Assembly (NCBI RefSeq): GCF_002944405.1
Contig: NZ_CP024307.1
Span: 1,570,501-1,634,500 of the forward strand
Length of the DNA: 64,000 nt
Direction of reading: 5' to 3'
From: Sinorhizobium fredii
GTDB lineage: Bacteria > Pseudomonadota > Alphaproteobacteria > Rhizobiales > Rhizobiaceae
Within the stretch, counting starts at the first letter, position 1. Each line of letters begins with the position of its first letter. The position numbers and the translations under genes are program-made. This document shows, in pieces, positions 11,243-19,529 of this stretch. The notes under the pieces were generated by a model. That model was not told where the DNA came from. It made no database searches and was given only the letters and a program-made list of their open reading frames with translations.

Positions 11243-11317
11243 TGACGTGCGACCGTTCGGAACTTGCGGTATGCTCACGCATTGATTGCGTAGCATCTTC
11301 AGTGCGCGGAGGTCGTC

Positions 11318-11569
11318 ATGAGCGTCAATGGCGTGGGCATTTTGGCAGCGATCATCATCGGTGGGCTGGCCGGCTGGCTGGCGGAGAAATTCATGAACAG
11401 CCAGATGGGCCTGTTCATGAACATCATCCTCGGCATCATCGGCGCGGTCGTCTTGAACTTCATCCTGGCGGCATTCGGCATGGCCTATACGGGCTGGATC
11501 GCCTATCTGGTCGTCGGCTTCATCGGCGCCTGCCTGCTGATCGCCGCGGGCCGCGCCGTTCGAGGATAG
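11318..11569 (+). CDS. GlsB/YeaQ/YmgE-type small membrane protein
   Basis: This 83-residue protein has three hydrophobic helices: about 5-23 (ILAAIIIGGLAGWLAE), 30-50 and 55-78. The first glycine-rich helix and the MGLFMNIILGIIGAVV block are typical of the transglycosylase-associated (GlsB/YeaQ/YmgE) family, inner-membrane proteins linked to envelope or general stress. The molecular function is not settled in any member I know. GGAGG precedes ATG 11318. It lies alone between lpdA and lipA and has its own terminator. Confidence 0.85.
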   Translation: MSVNGVGILAAIIIGGLAGWLAEKFMNSQMGLFMNIILGIIGAVVLNFILAAFGMAYTGWIAYLVVGFIGACLLIAAGRAVRG

Positions 11570-11593
11570 AAGTCCATTCGCCATTCAATCGCG

Positions 11594-11627
11594 GTCGGGC
11601 TGCCATGCAAATGGTGGCCTGACTTTT
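11594..11627 (+). terminator. Intrinsic terminator after the GlsB-like gene
   Basis: A 13-bp stem runs 11594-11606 against 11611-11623 with three G-U pairs and the loop GCAA, followed by TTTT. It overlaps the -35 box of the lipA promoter candidate. Confidence 0.7.
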
Positions 11628-11646
11628 CATGTCCGGCTGTTTATAT
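11618..11646 (+). promoter_or_regulatory. Candidate sigma-70 promoter for lipA
   Basis: CCTGAC (11618-11623), a 17-base spacer and TTATAT (11641-11646) match the S. meliloti consensus CTTGAC-N17-CTATAT at 5 of 6 bases in each box. Predicted transcription starts about 50 bases before lipA. Confidence 0.6.
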
Positions 11647-11702
11647 AGATCGAAATCGCCGACGGCTTCTGGCCGCATGCTCGATAAGACGAAGGAAGAA
11701 AC

Positions 11703-12668
11703 ATGGTAACGGTTTTCGACGCGGTCTCGGATCGGGCTCAGCGCATTCGCCATCCGGAAAAGGCGCACCGCCCGGATACGGAAGTGCTGCGCAAGCCGGA
11801 CTGGATTCGCGTGAAGGCGCCGACCTCGAAGGGTTACCAGGAGACCCGCTCGATCGTGAAGAGCAACAAGCTCGTCACCGTCTGCGAGGAGGCCGGCTGC
11901 CCGAACATCGGCGAATGTTGGGACAAGAAGCACGCCACCTTCATGATCATGGGCGAGATCTGCACGCGCGCCTGCGCCTTCTGCAACGTGGCGACCGGCA
12001 AGCCGAACGCCCTCGACCTCGAAGAGCCCGCCAACGTCGCCAAGGCCGTCAAGCAGATGGGCTTGAGCCATGTCGTCATCACCTCGGTCGACCGTGACGA
12101 CCTGGAGGACGGCGGCGCCGAGCATTTCGAGAAGGTGATCTTTGCGATCCGCGAGGCCTCGCCCACGACGACGATCGAAATCCTGACGCCCGACTTCCTC
12201 AAGAAGCCAGGTGCGCTGGAGCGGGTGGTCGCCGCCAAGCCCGACGTCTTCAACCACAATCTCGAGACCGTGCCGGGCAACTACCTCACGGTGCGCCCGG
12301 GCGCCCGCTACTTCCATTCGATCCGTCTCCTGCAGCGGGTGAAGGAACTCGATCCGACGATGTTCACCAAGTCCGGCATCATGGTCGGTCTCGGCGAGGA
12401 GCGGAACGAGGTGCTGCAACTGATGGACGACCTGCGCACCGCCGACGTCGATTTCCTGACGATCGGCCAGTACCTGCAGCCGACCCGCAAGCATCACAAG
12501 GTCGAGAAGTTCGTCACCCCCGAGGAGTTCAAGTCCTACGAGACGGTCGCCTATACCAAGGGCTTCCTGATGGTGGCGTCGAGCCCGCTGACCCGCTCCT
12601 CGCACCATGCCGGCGACGATTTCGCACGGCTGAAGGCGGCGCGCGAGAAGAAGCTCGGGGCGGAGTAG
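11703..12668 (+). CDS. lipA: Lipoyl synthase
   Basis: LipA is a radical-SAM enzyme that inserts two sulfurs into octanoyl groups on lipoyl domains. Its 321 residues show both iron-sulfur clusters. The auxiliary cluster is C61, C66, C72 ([12 protein letters not shown]). The radical-SAM cluster is C87, C91, C94 (CTRACAFC). The RSS ending seen in the family appears as [14 protein letters not shown]. The targets, the lipoyl domains of PdhB and PdhC, are encoded about 4-6 kb upstream, so cofactor and apo-enzymes are neighbours. AAGGAAG lies 5-6 bases before ATG 11703. Confidence 0.97.
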   Translation: MVTVFDAVSDRAQRIRHPEKAHRPDTEVLRKPDWIRVKAPTSKGYQETRSIVKSNKLVTVCEEAGCPNIGECWDKKHATFMIMGEICTRACAFCNVATGKPNALDLEEPANVAKAVKQMGLSHVVITSVDRDDLEDGGAEHFEKVIFAIREASPTTTIEILTPDFLKKPGALERVVAAKPDVFNHNLETVPGNYLTVRPGARYFHSIRLLQRVKELDPTMFTKSGIMVGLGEERNEVLQLMDDLRTADVDFLTIGQYLQPTRKHHKVEKFVTPEEFKSYETVAYTKGFLMVASSPLTRSSHHAGDDFARLKAAREKKLGAE

Positions 12669-12698
12669 CTCTTCGCCGGCCGCCGATACGGGATCAAT

Positions 12699-12733
12699 AG
12701 CCGCGGCGTTCCGATGTCGCGGCTTTCCTTTTG
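12699..12733 (+). terminator. Intrinsic terminator after lipA
   Basis: AGCCGCG (12699-12705) pairs with CGCGGCT (12718-12724), followed by TTCCTTTTG. The next gene starts only 10 bases beyond, so read-through is possible. Confidence 0.65.
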
Positions 12734-12743
12734 TGGAGACGGC

Positions 12744-13307
12744 ATGGCACAGGATCTGACAGATATTGCCGAGGCAGCGGGCCATCTCGCGCAGGCGAGG
12801 CGGATTCTCGTGATCGGCTGCTCCGGTGGCGGCAAAACCACTCTCGCGCGGTGGCTTTCCACCCGCTTCGATCTACCCTTCATCTCCATGGACCGCGAAT
12901 TCTTCTGGCTGCCCGGCTGGAACTCGCGCCCACGCGCGGAACAGCGGGCAATGATCGCCGCCAAGGTCGATCAGCCGCGATGGATTATGGACGGAACAAA
13001 CCCTTCGAGCTTCGATCTAAGGATGCCGCGCACGGAGGTCGTTCTTTGGGTGCGTATGCCGCGCCTGCTTTGTCTGTGGGGGGCGGTGCGCCGCTGGTTG
13101 AAATGGCGAGGCCAGGCGCGGCCGGAAATGGCCGACGGCTGCCCCGAGCGATTGAGTTTGGAATTCGTTCGCTACATCTGGACCTTCGAACGCAAATTCG
13201 CCCCCATCGTCGAAGCCGGGCTCCATGAGCACGCAGTGCCCGTTCTCCAGATAAGAAGCCGGGCACAAATGCGCCAACTCCTTGATCTTCTCTCGGCTCG
13301 GCCTTAA
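12744..13307 (+). CDS. P-loop NTPase, adenylate-kinase/FlaR-like
   Basis: This 187-residue protein has a Walker A motif GCSGGGKTTLARWLS around residues 26-40. It is followed by DLPFISMDREFFWLPGW, the layout of small adenylate-kinase-like proteins annotated as DNA topology modulation protein FlaR. RWIMDGTN stands in place of the kinase substrate loop, and VVLWVRMPR is the Walker-B-like strand. The true substrate is not known, and the FlaR name rests on old assignments. ATG 12744 follows TGGAGA. The downstream Coq10-like gene begins 9 bases after the stop, suggesting an operon. Confidence 0.75.
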   Translation: MAQDLTDIAEAAGHLAQARRILVIGCSGGGKTTLARWLSTRFDLPFISMDREFFWLPGWNSRPRAEQRAMIAAKVDQPRWIMDGTNPSSFDLRMPRTEVVLWVRMPRLLCLWGAVRRWLKWRGQARPEMADGCPERLSLEFVRYIWTFERKFAPIVEAGLHEHAVPVLQIRSRAQMRQLLDLLSARP

Positions 13308-13316
13308 CTCCAAACT

Positions 13317-13766
13317 ATGCCGCATTTCGAAACCAACCATGTCGTAAAGCACTCGGCGGAACAGATGTTCAACCTCGTCGCCGATGTCGAGCGCTATCCG
13401 GAATTCCTGCCGCTCTGCGAGGCGCTGAGCGTGCGATCGCGTAAGGAGCGCGACGGCAAGGCGTTGCTGCTGGCCGACATGACGGTTGGCTACAAGGCCA
13501 TCCGCGAGACCTTTACGACTCAGGTTCTGCTGAAGCCGGCCGAGCGGCTGATCGACGTCAACTACATCGAGGGGCCGTTCAAGTATCTCGACAATGTCTG
13601 GCGCTTCGAACCGGTGAACGAGAGAGAGTCGATCGTCCACTTCTATATCGACTACGAGTTCAAGAGCCGCATCCTCGGCGCCCTGATGGGCTCGATGTTC
13701 GATCGCGCCTTCCGCATGTTCTCGGAAGCCTTCGAGAAACGCGCCGACGCGGTCTACGGCACCTGA
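13317..13766 (+). CDS. Coq10/RatA-type START-domain protein
   Basis: This 149-residue protein consists of one polyketide-cyclase/START domain. VKHSAEQMFNLVADVERYPEFLPLC at the N-terminus is the family hallmark. Members include mitochondrial Coq10, which binds ubiquinone and supports its use in respiration, and E. coli RatA, described as a ribosome-association toxin. In alphaproteobacteria the ubiquinone-binding role is the more likely. The gene often lies close to lipA in this group, as here. Its last 13 bases overlap the end of cinA on the other strand (13754-13766). Confidence 0.88.
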   Translation: MPHFETNHVVKHSAEQMFNLVADVERYPEFLPLCEALSVRSRKERDGKALLLADMTVGYKAIRETFTTQVLLKPAERLIDVNYIEGPFKYLDNVWRFEPVNERESIVHFYIDYEFKSRILGALMGSMFDRAFRMFSEAFEKRADAVYGT

Positions 13767-14251
13767 GCGATCTCCCTGAGAAGATCGAGCGCCGTCTTCA
13801 CCGTCGCGAGCCGCACCGCATTGCGGCCGATCGCGCCGTAGCGCATCTCTCGGTGGAGGATATTGCACGACCGCGTTGCAGCCGCGAGGTGAACGAGCCC
13901 GACAGGCTTCTCCGCCGAGCCGCCCCTTGGGCCTGCAATGCCCGTCACCGCCACCGCGAGATCGGCGCGGGAGTGGGCGATGGCGCCGCGGACCATTTCC
14001 GCAGCCGTTTCGTGAGAGACCGCCCCGTTGGCCGCGAGCGTCGCAGCATCGACGCCGAGCATGTCGATTTTCGCCTCGTTAGAATAGGTGACGAAGCCGC
14101 GGTCGACGACGGCGGACGAGCCGGCAATCTCGGTCAGCGCCGCGGCGATTAATCCGCCTGTGCAGGATTCGGCGGTGGCGATCTTCAGCCCGCGCGCGGT
14201 GAAATCGGCAATAATGTCGCGCGCCGCCTGTTCGATGTCGGCCGGCCACAT
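13754..14251 (-). CDS. CinA C-terminal-domain protein (PncC-like amidohydrolase)
   Basis: This 165-residue protein contains only the C-terminal domain of CinA. The signature is TAESCTGGLIAAALTEIAGSS (about 25-45), followed by TGIAGPRGGSAEKPVGLVH. The stand-alone domain is best known as PncC, a nicotinamide-mononucleotide deamidase that recycles the pyridine nucleotide by-product of DNA ligase. ATG 14251 shares a base with the TGA of ispDF upstream on the same strand (TGATG), so the two are translationally coupled. Its 3' end overlaps the convergent Coq10-like gene by 13 bases. Confidence 0.88.
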   Translation of the reverse strand: MWPADIEQAARDIIADFTARGLKIATAESCTGGLIAAALTEIAGSSAVVDRGFVTYSNEAKIDMLGVDAATLAANGAVSHETAAEMVRGAIAHSRADLAVAVTGIAGPRGGSAEKPVGLVHLAAATRSCNILHREMRYGAIGRNAVRLATVKTALDLLREIAQVP

Positions 14252-15462
14252 CAGGCTTTGTTCTCCGGCACATAGACGACCGTTACGGTGGCGATTGCGG
14301 CGATACCCTCCTGGCGTCCGACGAAGCCGAGCTTCTCGTTGGTCGTCGCCTTCACCGAGCAGCGGTCGAGCGCGATGCCGAGCATGGCGGCAAGGTTTTC
14401 GCGCATCTGCTGGCGGTGGGGGCCGACCTTCGGGGCTTCCGCGATCAGCGAAACGTCCGCGTTTGTGATCACTCCGCCGTGCTCGCGCACGATCCGGGCG
14501 GCGTGCTCCAGGAAGATACGCGAGGGGGCACCCTTCCACTGCGGATCCGAAGGCGGGAAGTGGTCGCCGATGTCGCCGGCGCCGCAGGTGGCGAGCAGCG
14601 CGTCGGTCAAGGCGTGCAAGGCGACATCCGCGTCGGAATGACCGGAGAGCTTGCGGTCATGCGGAATGAACACGCCGCAAAGCGTGACGCCGTCGCCCTC
14701 GACGAGCTGGTGCACGTCGTAGCCGTTGCCGGTGCGGACGTCGGGAATTGCATGCCGGTTCAGCCGTTCATCGGCCATCGATATATCCCTTTGAAGCGTG
14801 AGCTTGACATTATCCGGCGCTCCCTCGACGAGGACCACCGGGATGCCGGCCCATTCCGCAATAGATGCGTCGTCGGTAAAATCGCTGCGGCCGCTGGCGC
14901 TTGCGGCGCGATGGGCGGCGAGGATCGCCTCGAGACGGAAACATTGCGGCGTTTGCGCCGCGTAGAGGCCGGTCCGCGGCACCGTCTCCTCGACGCGGCC
15001 GCCGGTCGCCCGTTTCAGCGTATCGGCGACGGCAACTGCCGGAACGACCGCCGCGGCGCCGCCTTCGAGCGCCGCCCGGCAGCGGTCGAGCAGGGCATGG
15101 TCGATGAATGGGCGCACGGCGTCGTGGATCATTGCGTGCTTGACTCCGGCCTTGGCGAGCGCCTCGAGGCCGGCGAGAACCGAGAGCTGACGCGTCGCGC
15201 CGCCGTGAACCACCGACACGGCCAGCGAGTCGCCCATGCGCCCGAGCGCCGCGGCGAGAAGCGCCTCATCGTCGGGGTGGATAACGACGACCATCGGCCC
15301 GGTGCTCGGCCATGTCGCGAAAACGTCAAGTGTATGGGCGATAACGGGGCGATTGCCGATCCTGCGATACTGCTTCGGTCCGTCCGCCGATTGACCGGCG
15401 CGCTCGCCGCGGCCGGCCGCGACGACAACAACACCACAGGAGAACTGTTCTTCCGGCTGCAT
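14251..15462 (-). CDS. ispDF: Bifunctional IspD/IspF isoprenoid enzyme
   Basis: This protein carries two steps of the MEP pathway. Residues about 1-230 are 2-C-methyl-D-erythritol 4-phosphate cytidylyltransferase ([12 protein letters not shown] nucleotide loop, [10 protein letters not shown]). Residues about 245-403 are 2-C-methyl-D-erythritol 2,4-cyclodiphosphate synthase (GNGYDVHQL with zinc-binding Asp and His, [19 protein letters not shown]). The fusion is typical of alphaproteobacteria, and the missing middle step, IspE, is encoded elsewhere. I chose ATG 15462 (403 residues); a TTG seven codons upstream (15483) also lies in frame. The reading frame ends in the TGATG junction with cinA. 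Confidence 0.95.
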   Translation of the reverse strand: MQPEEQFSCGVVVVAAGRGERAGQSADGPKQYRRIGNRPVIAHTLDVFATWPSTGPMVVVIHPDDEALLAAALGRMGDSLAVSVVHGGATRQLSVLAGLEALAKAGVKHAMIHDAVRPFIDHALLDRCRAALEGGAAAVVPAVAVADTLKRATGGRVEETVPRTGLYAAQTPQCFRLEAILAAHRAASASGRSDFTDDASIAEWAGIPVVLVEGAPDNVKLTLQRDISMADERLNRHAIPDVRTGNGYDVHQLVEGDGVTLCGVFIPHDRKLSGHSDADVALHALTDALLATCGAGDIGDHFPPSDPQWKGAPSRIFLEHAARIVREHGGVITNADVSLIAEAPKVGPHRQQMRENLAAMLGIALDRCSVKATTNEKLGFVGRQEGIAAIATVTVVYVPENKA

Positions 15463-15564
15463 CTTCTGTATGGGGTCCCGCAATTCGCCAATCTACGCCG
15501 TCATGTACCGCGAAGGTCCTGTGATTGCCAGCCATCTGTCCCCTGCAGTCCGACTGTGCGGCGG

Positions 15565-15591
15565 TTTTCAGGTGATCGGCATGCCTGAAAA
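15565..15591. promoter_or_regulatory. Inverted repeat in the ispDF/dusB divergent region
   Basis: TTTTCAGG (15565-15572) and CCTGAAAA (15584-15591) are perfect 8-bp arms, and GGCATGCC inside is itself a palindrome. The site lies between two divergent starts and could be an operator or a leader hairpin. No factor can be named. Confidence 0.35.
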
Positions 15592-15649
15592 TGCGGATTT
15601 GAAGTGCGCCGACGCGCTTCGAGGAATTTTGTCGGGCGTGTGGAAATCG

Positions 15650-15678
15650 CTTGGCAAGTCGAACAATACTGTCTAAAA
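15650..15678 (+). promoter_or_regulatory. Candidate promoter of dusB-ntrBC
   Basis: CTTGGC (15650-15655), a 17-base spacer and CTAAAA (15673-15678) resemble the rhizobial sigma-70 consensus. Transcription would start about 10 bases before ATG 15695, which leaves a very short leader and slightly favours the in-frame ATG at 15710. Confidence 0.4.
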
Positions 15679-15694
15679 ATAGTGCAAGATATTC

Positions 15695-16723
15695 ATGTGC
15701 CCGAAAGATATGCATTTGCCACTGCCGGCCCTGTCATCGTCACTCCGGATCGGGAAAATTGAAATCCGCAATCGGGTGGCGCTCGCTCCGATGTCAGGGG
15801 TGACGGATTTGCCCTTTCGTATGCTCGCCTGGCGCTTCGGTGCCGGTTTCGTCGTGACCGAAATGGTGGCAAGCCGTGAACTGGTCGCCAATGCGGCCGA
15901 GTCCTGGGCGCGACTGAAGAATTCCGGCATTGAGCCCCACATCGTCCAGTTGGCCGGGCGCGAAGCCCACTGGATGGCGGAGGCCGCCAAGATTGTCGAG
16001 GCCAACGGTGCCGACATCGTCGACATCAATATGGGGTGTCCGGCAAAGAAGGTGACAGGCGGCTATTCCGGTTCGGCGCTGATGCGCGATCCGGACCATG
16101 CCTTGTCGCTGATCGAGGCGACCGTCAAGGCCGTCCGCGTGCCGGTAACGCTGAAGATGCGGCTCGGCTGGGACGAGAATTCGATTAACGCGCCGCTGAT
16201 CGCCCGCCGGGCCGAGGCGGCGGGCGTCCAGGCGATCACCATTCATGGCCGCACCCGCATGCAATTCTATACCGGCAGGGCGGATTGGAATGCGATCCGC
16301 GCGGTTCGCGAGGCGATTTCCGTGCCGCTAATCGCCAATGGCGATGTCGATACGATCGCCGATGCCACGGAGATCCTGCGCCGCTCCGGTGCCGACGCCG
16401 TCATGGTCGGCCGCTCCTGCCAGGGCCGGCCGTGGCATGCGGGCGTGCTGGCCGGTGCCGCAGATGAACCGCATGCCACGCGAATAGCGGAAACGTTTGT
16501 CGAGCACTACGCGATGATGCTCGACTTCTACGGGGCGGAGATCGGTCTTCGTCATGCTCGCAAGCATGTTGGCTGGTATCTCGAGCGTTTCGCGCCGGAG
16601 CTTCCGGCAGCGCAAAAGGCCGAAATCCTGACGGCGAAGGATGTGAAACTTGTGAGCGATCGGGTCGCGGCCGCGATTGCTTGCTCCGGCTTGGAGCCGG
16701 CGAGGGGAGAGATTGCGGCATGA
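15695..16723 (+). CDS. dusB: tRNA-dihydrouridine synthase (DusB/NifR3)
   Basis: This FMN enzyme reduces uridines in the D-loop of tRNA. It has 342 residues, with [21 protein letters not shown] near the N-terminus, catalytic C115 in [20 protein letters not shown], and [18 protein letters not shown] for substrate and flavin contacts. In rhizobia and Rhodobacter the gene is called nifR3 because it is the first gene of the ntrBC operon. Here ntrB starts inside its stop codon (ATGA), which confirms that arrangement. Two ATG codons compete for the start (15695 and 15710), and neither has a strong ribosome site. Confidence 0.94.
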   Translation: MCPKDMHLPLPALSSSLRIGKIEIRNRVALAPMSGVTDLPFRMLAWRFGAGFVVTEMVASRELVANAAESWARLKNSGIEPHIVQLAGREAHWMAEAAKIVEANGADIVDINMGCPAKKVTGGYSGSALMRDPDHALSLIEATVKAVRVPVTLKMRLGWDENSINAPLIARRAEAAGVQAITIHGRTRMQFYTGRADWNAIRAVREAISVPLIANGDVDTIADATEILRRSGADAVMVGRSCQGRPWHAGVLAGAADEPHATRIAETFVEHYAMMLDFYGAEIGLRHARKHVGWYLERFAPELPAAQKAEILTAKDVKLVSDRVAAAIACSGLEPARGEIAA

Positions 16724-17874
16724 CCGAAAAGGCAATGGTCCCGGAACCAGCAGAGGCCGCGAACGACCTCTCGATGGCGGTGCTGAACGCCATACAGAAC
16801 CCGGTCATTCTCGTCGACGAAAACGGCCATGTCGCCTTCGCCAATTGGGAGGCGGAGTCCTTCTTCGGGGCGAGCGCCAACCATCTCGCCCGCCACGATA
16901 TCAGCGCCTTCATTCCCTTCGGCAGCCCGCTTCTGACGCTGATCGACCAGGTGCGCGAAAGGCGCGCTCCGGTCAACGAGTACCGGGTGGACCTGAGCTC
17001 GCCGCGGCTTGGCGCCGACAAGCTCGTCGATCTTTACGTGGCGCCGGTGCTGTCGCAGCCGGGATCCGTGGTCATCGTCTTCCAGGAGCGCTCGATGGCC
17101 GACAAGATCGATCGGCAGCTGACCCATCGGGCAGCCGCGCGCTCCGTCACGGGGCTTGCCTCGATGCTCGCCCATGAGATCAAGAACCCGCTGTCCGGCA
17201 TCAGGGGCGCGGCGCAGCTCCTTGAAACCTCTGTGAACGACGAAGACCGGGCGCTGACGCGGCTGATCTGCGACGAGACCGACCGCATCGTCTCGCTTGT
17301 CGACCGCATGGAGGTGTTTTCTGACGAGCGCCCGGTCGATCGCGTGCCGCTCAACATCCACTCGGTGCTCGACCACGTGAAGGCGATCGCCAAGGCGGGC
17401 TTTGCCCGCGCCATCAAGATCTCCGAAAACTACGACCCATCGCTCCCGCCCGTCTATGCCAACCGCGACCAGCTCGTCCAGGTGTTCCTCAACCTGGTCA
17501 AGAACGCCGCGGAGGCGATCGGCGACCGGCCGGAAGGCGAAATCATGCTCACGACGGCCTATCGGCCCGGCATCCGGCTCTCGGTGGCGGGAACGCGGGA
17601 AAAGATCTCGCTGCCGCTGGAGTTCTGTGTCCACGACAACGGACCGGGCGTGCCCTCGGACCTGCTGCCGCATCTCTTCGATCCGTTCATCACGACGAAG
17701 ACGAACGGCTCCGGTCTCGGGCTGGCGCTGGTGGCCAAGATCATCGGCGGCCATGGCGGCATCGTCGAATGCGACAGCCAGCACAGCCGCACGACCTTTC
17801 GCGTCCTGATGCCGGCCTCCAAGGGACGGGCGGCGGATGACGTAACTCCGACTACAAAAGGAAGCATTGCATGA
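16720..17874 (+). CDS. ntrB: Nitrogen regulation sensor kinase/phosphatase NtrB
   Basis: NtrB is the soluble two-component histidine kinase that phosphorylates or dephosphorylates NtrC under control of PII. The 384-residue protein has an N-terminal PAS domain (about 20-125) and the H-box with H152 in [22 protein letters not shown]. The N-box is [13 protein letters not shown] and the G-boxes are DNGPGVP and GSGLGLALV. There are no membrane segments. The start overlaps the dusB stop and the end overlaps the ntrC start (ATGA at 17871-17874), giving a fully coupled dusB-ntrB-ntrC operon. Confidence 0.97.
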   Translation: MTEKAMVPEPAEAANDLSMAVLNAIQNPVILVDENGHVAFANWEAESFFGASANHLARHDISAFIPFGSPLLTLIDQVRERRAPVNEYRVDLSSPRLGADKLVDLYVAPVLSQPGSVVIVFQERSMADKIDRQLTHRAAARSVTGLASMLAHEIKNPLSGIRGAAQLLETSVNDEDRALTRLICDETDRIVSLVDRMEVFSDERPVDRVPLNIHSVLDHVKAIAKAGFARAIKISENYDPSLPPVYANRDQLVQVFLNLVKNAAEAIGDRPEGEIMLTTAYRPGIRLSVAGTREKISLPLEFCVHDNGPGVPSDLLPHLFDPFITTKTNGSGLGLALVAKIIGGHGGIVECDSQHSRTTFRVLMPASKGRAADDVTPTTKGSIA

Positions 17875-19325
17875 CCGGCGCCACGATCCTCGTCGCGGAT
17901 GACGACGCAGCCATTCGCACCGTGCTCAACCAGGCGCTCAGCCGTGCCGGATACGACGTGCGCATCACCTCCAACGCCGCGACGCTCTGGCGCTGGATCG
18001 CCGCCGGCGACGGCGACCTGGTGGTTACCGACGTGGTGATGCCGGACGAGAATGCCTTCGATCTCCTGCCGCGGATCAAGAAGGCGCGACCCGACCTGCC
18101 GGTTCTGGTGATGAGTGCGCAGAACACGTTCATGACCGCCATCAAGGCGTCGGAGAAGGGCGCCTATGATTATCTGCCGAAACCCTTCGACCTGACCGAG
18201 CTGATCGGCATCATCGGCCGGGCGCTGGCCGAGCCGAAACGCCGCCCCTCCAAGCTGGATGACGATTCGCAGGACGGCATGCCGCTCGTCGGCCGCTCCG
18301 CCGCCATGCAGGAAATCTACCGCGTCCTTGCCCGGCTGATGCAGACCGATCTGACGCTGATGATTACTGGCGAATCGGGAACCGGAAAGGAGCTGGTCGC
18401 GCGCGCCCTGCACGATTACGGCAAGCGCAGGAACGGGCCCTTCGTCGCCATCAATATGGCCGCGATCCCCCGCGACCTCATCGAATCGGAACTGTTCGGT
18501 CATGAAAAAGGGGCGTTCACCGGCGCCCAGACGCGCTCCACCGGCCGCTTCGAACAGGCCGAGGGCGGTACGCTTTTCCTCGACGAAATCGGCGACATGC
18601 CGATGGATGCGCAGACGCGGCTGCTGCGCGTGCTGCAGCAGGGCGAATACACGACCGTCGGCGGGCGCACTCCGATCCGCTCCGACGTGCGCATCGTCGC
18701 GGCGACGAACAAGGACCTGAAGCAGTCGATCAACCAGGGTCTTTTCCGCGAGGACCTCTACTATCGCCTGAACGTCGTGCCGCTGCGTCTGCCGCCGCTT
18801 CGCGATCGTGCCGAGGATATTCCCGATCTCGTTCGGCATTTCGTCCAGCAGGCCGAAAAGGAGGGGCTCGACGTCAAGCGCTTCGACCAGGAAGCGCTGG
18901 AACTGATGAAGGCGCATCCCTGGCCCGGCAACGTTCGCGAGCTCGAGAACCTCGTGCGGCGCCTCACCGCACTTTATCCACAGGATGTGATCACCCGCGA
19001 GATCATCGAAAACGAGCTGCGATCGGAGGTGCCGGACAGCCCGATCGACAAGGCCGTCGCGCGTCCCGGCTCGATGTCGATCTCGCAGGCGGTCGAGGAG
19101 AACATGCGGCAGTATTTCGCAAGCTTCGGCGAGGCGTTGCCGCCGACGGGCCTTTACGACCGGGTGCTTGCGGAAATGGAGTATCCCTTGATCCTCGCGG
19201 CCCTGACGGCGACACGCGGCAACCAGATCAAGGCAGCCGATCTCCTCGGACTCAACCGAAACACGCTGCGCAAGAAGATCCGCGAACTGGGCGTCTCCGT
19301 CTATCGGAGCTCACGCACCGCTTGA
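17871..19325 (+). CDS. ntrC: Nitrogen regulation response regulator NtrC
   Basis: NtrC activates sigma-54 promoters of nitrogen-assimilation genes. Over 484 residues it has a receiver domain with phospho-acceptor D54 (VTDVVMPDE). The AAA+ domain follows, with Walker A GESGTGKE (167-174), an intact sigma-54 contact loop GAFTGA (214-219) and Walker [12 protein letters not shown] Fis-type helix-turn-helix ends the protein ([20 protein letters not shown]). All key residues are present, in contrast to NtrX downstream. A short palindrome follows the stop codon. Confidence 0.98.
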   Translation: MTGATILVADDDAAIRTVLNQALSRAGYDVRITSNAATLWRWIAAGDGDLVVTDVVMPDENAFDLLPRIKKARPDLPVLVMSAQNTFMTAIKASEKGAYDYLPKPFDLTELIGIIGRALAEPKRRPSKLDDDSQDGMPLVGRSAAMQEIYRVLARLMQTDLTLMITGESGTGKELVARALHDYGKRRNGPFVAINMAAIPRDLIESELFGHEKGAFTGAQTRSTGRFEQAEGGTLFLDEIGDMPMDAQTRLLRVLQQGEYTTVGGRTPIRSDVRIVAATNKDLKQSINQGLFREDLYYRLNVVPLRLPPLRDRAEDIPDLVRHFVQQAEKEGLDVKRFDQEALELMKAHPWPGNVRELENLVRRLTALYPQDVITREIIENELRSEVPDSPIDKAVARPGSMSISQAVEENMRQYFASFGEALPPTGLYDRVLAEMEYPLILAALTATRGNQIKAADLLGLNRNTLRKKIRELGVSVYRSSRTA

Positions 19326-19331
19326 CTGCTT

Positions 19332-19350
19332 TGCAACACCGTTGCATTTT
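19332..19350 (+). promoter_or_regulatory. Perfect palindrome after ntrC
   Basis: TGCAAC (19332-19337), three bases, then GTTGCA (19341-19346), then TTTT. It could act as a weak terminator for ntrC or as a protein site for ntrY control. The 204-base gap that follows shows no gene. Confidence 0.4.
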
Positions 19351-19529
19351 CGCCACAATGCGTTGCTTGAAGGCTCACGGGGCGGCCGATTCGATCTGAC
19401 TCGGGCAATGGCGGCTCGCGTGACGCGGCATGTGCCGTCGTCCGTCCGGGCTAGGGCATTCAATATCCTGGTCCGGATTGCAGGCGGGTGCCGGTGTCTT
19501 CGGGGCGCCGGTTTTGGGGGAAGTTTTTT

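Noticed and set aside
9119-11584. Open frame of 821 codons on the minus strand across lpdA
   Set aside because: It is antisense to three clear genes, its protein has no family features, and long antisense frames are expected in high-GC coding DNA.
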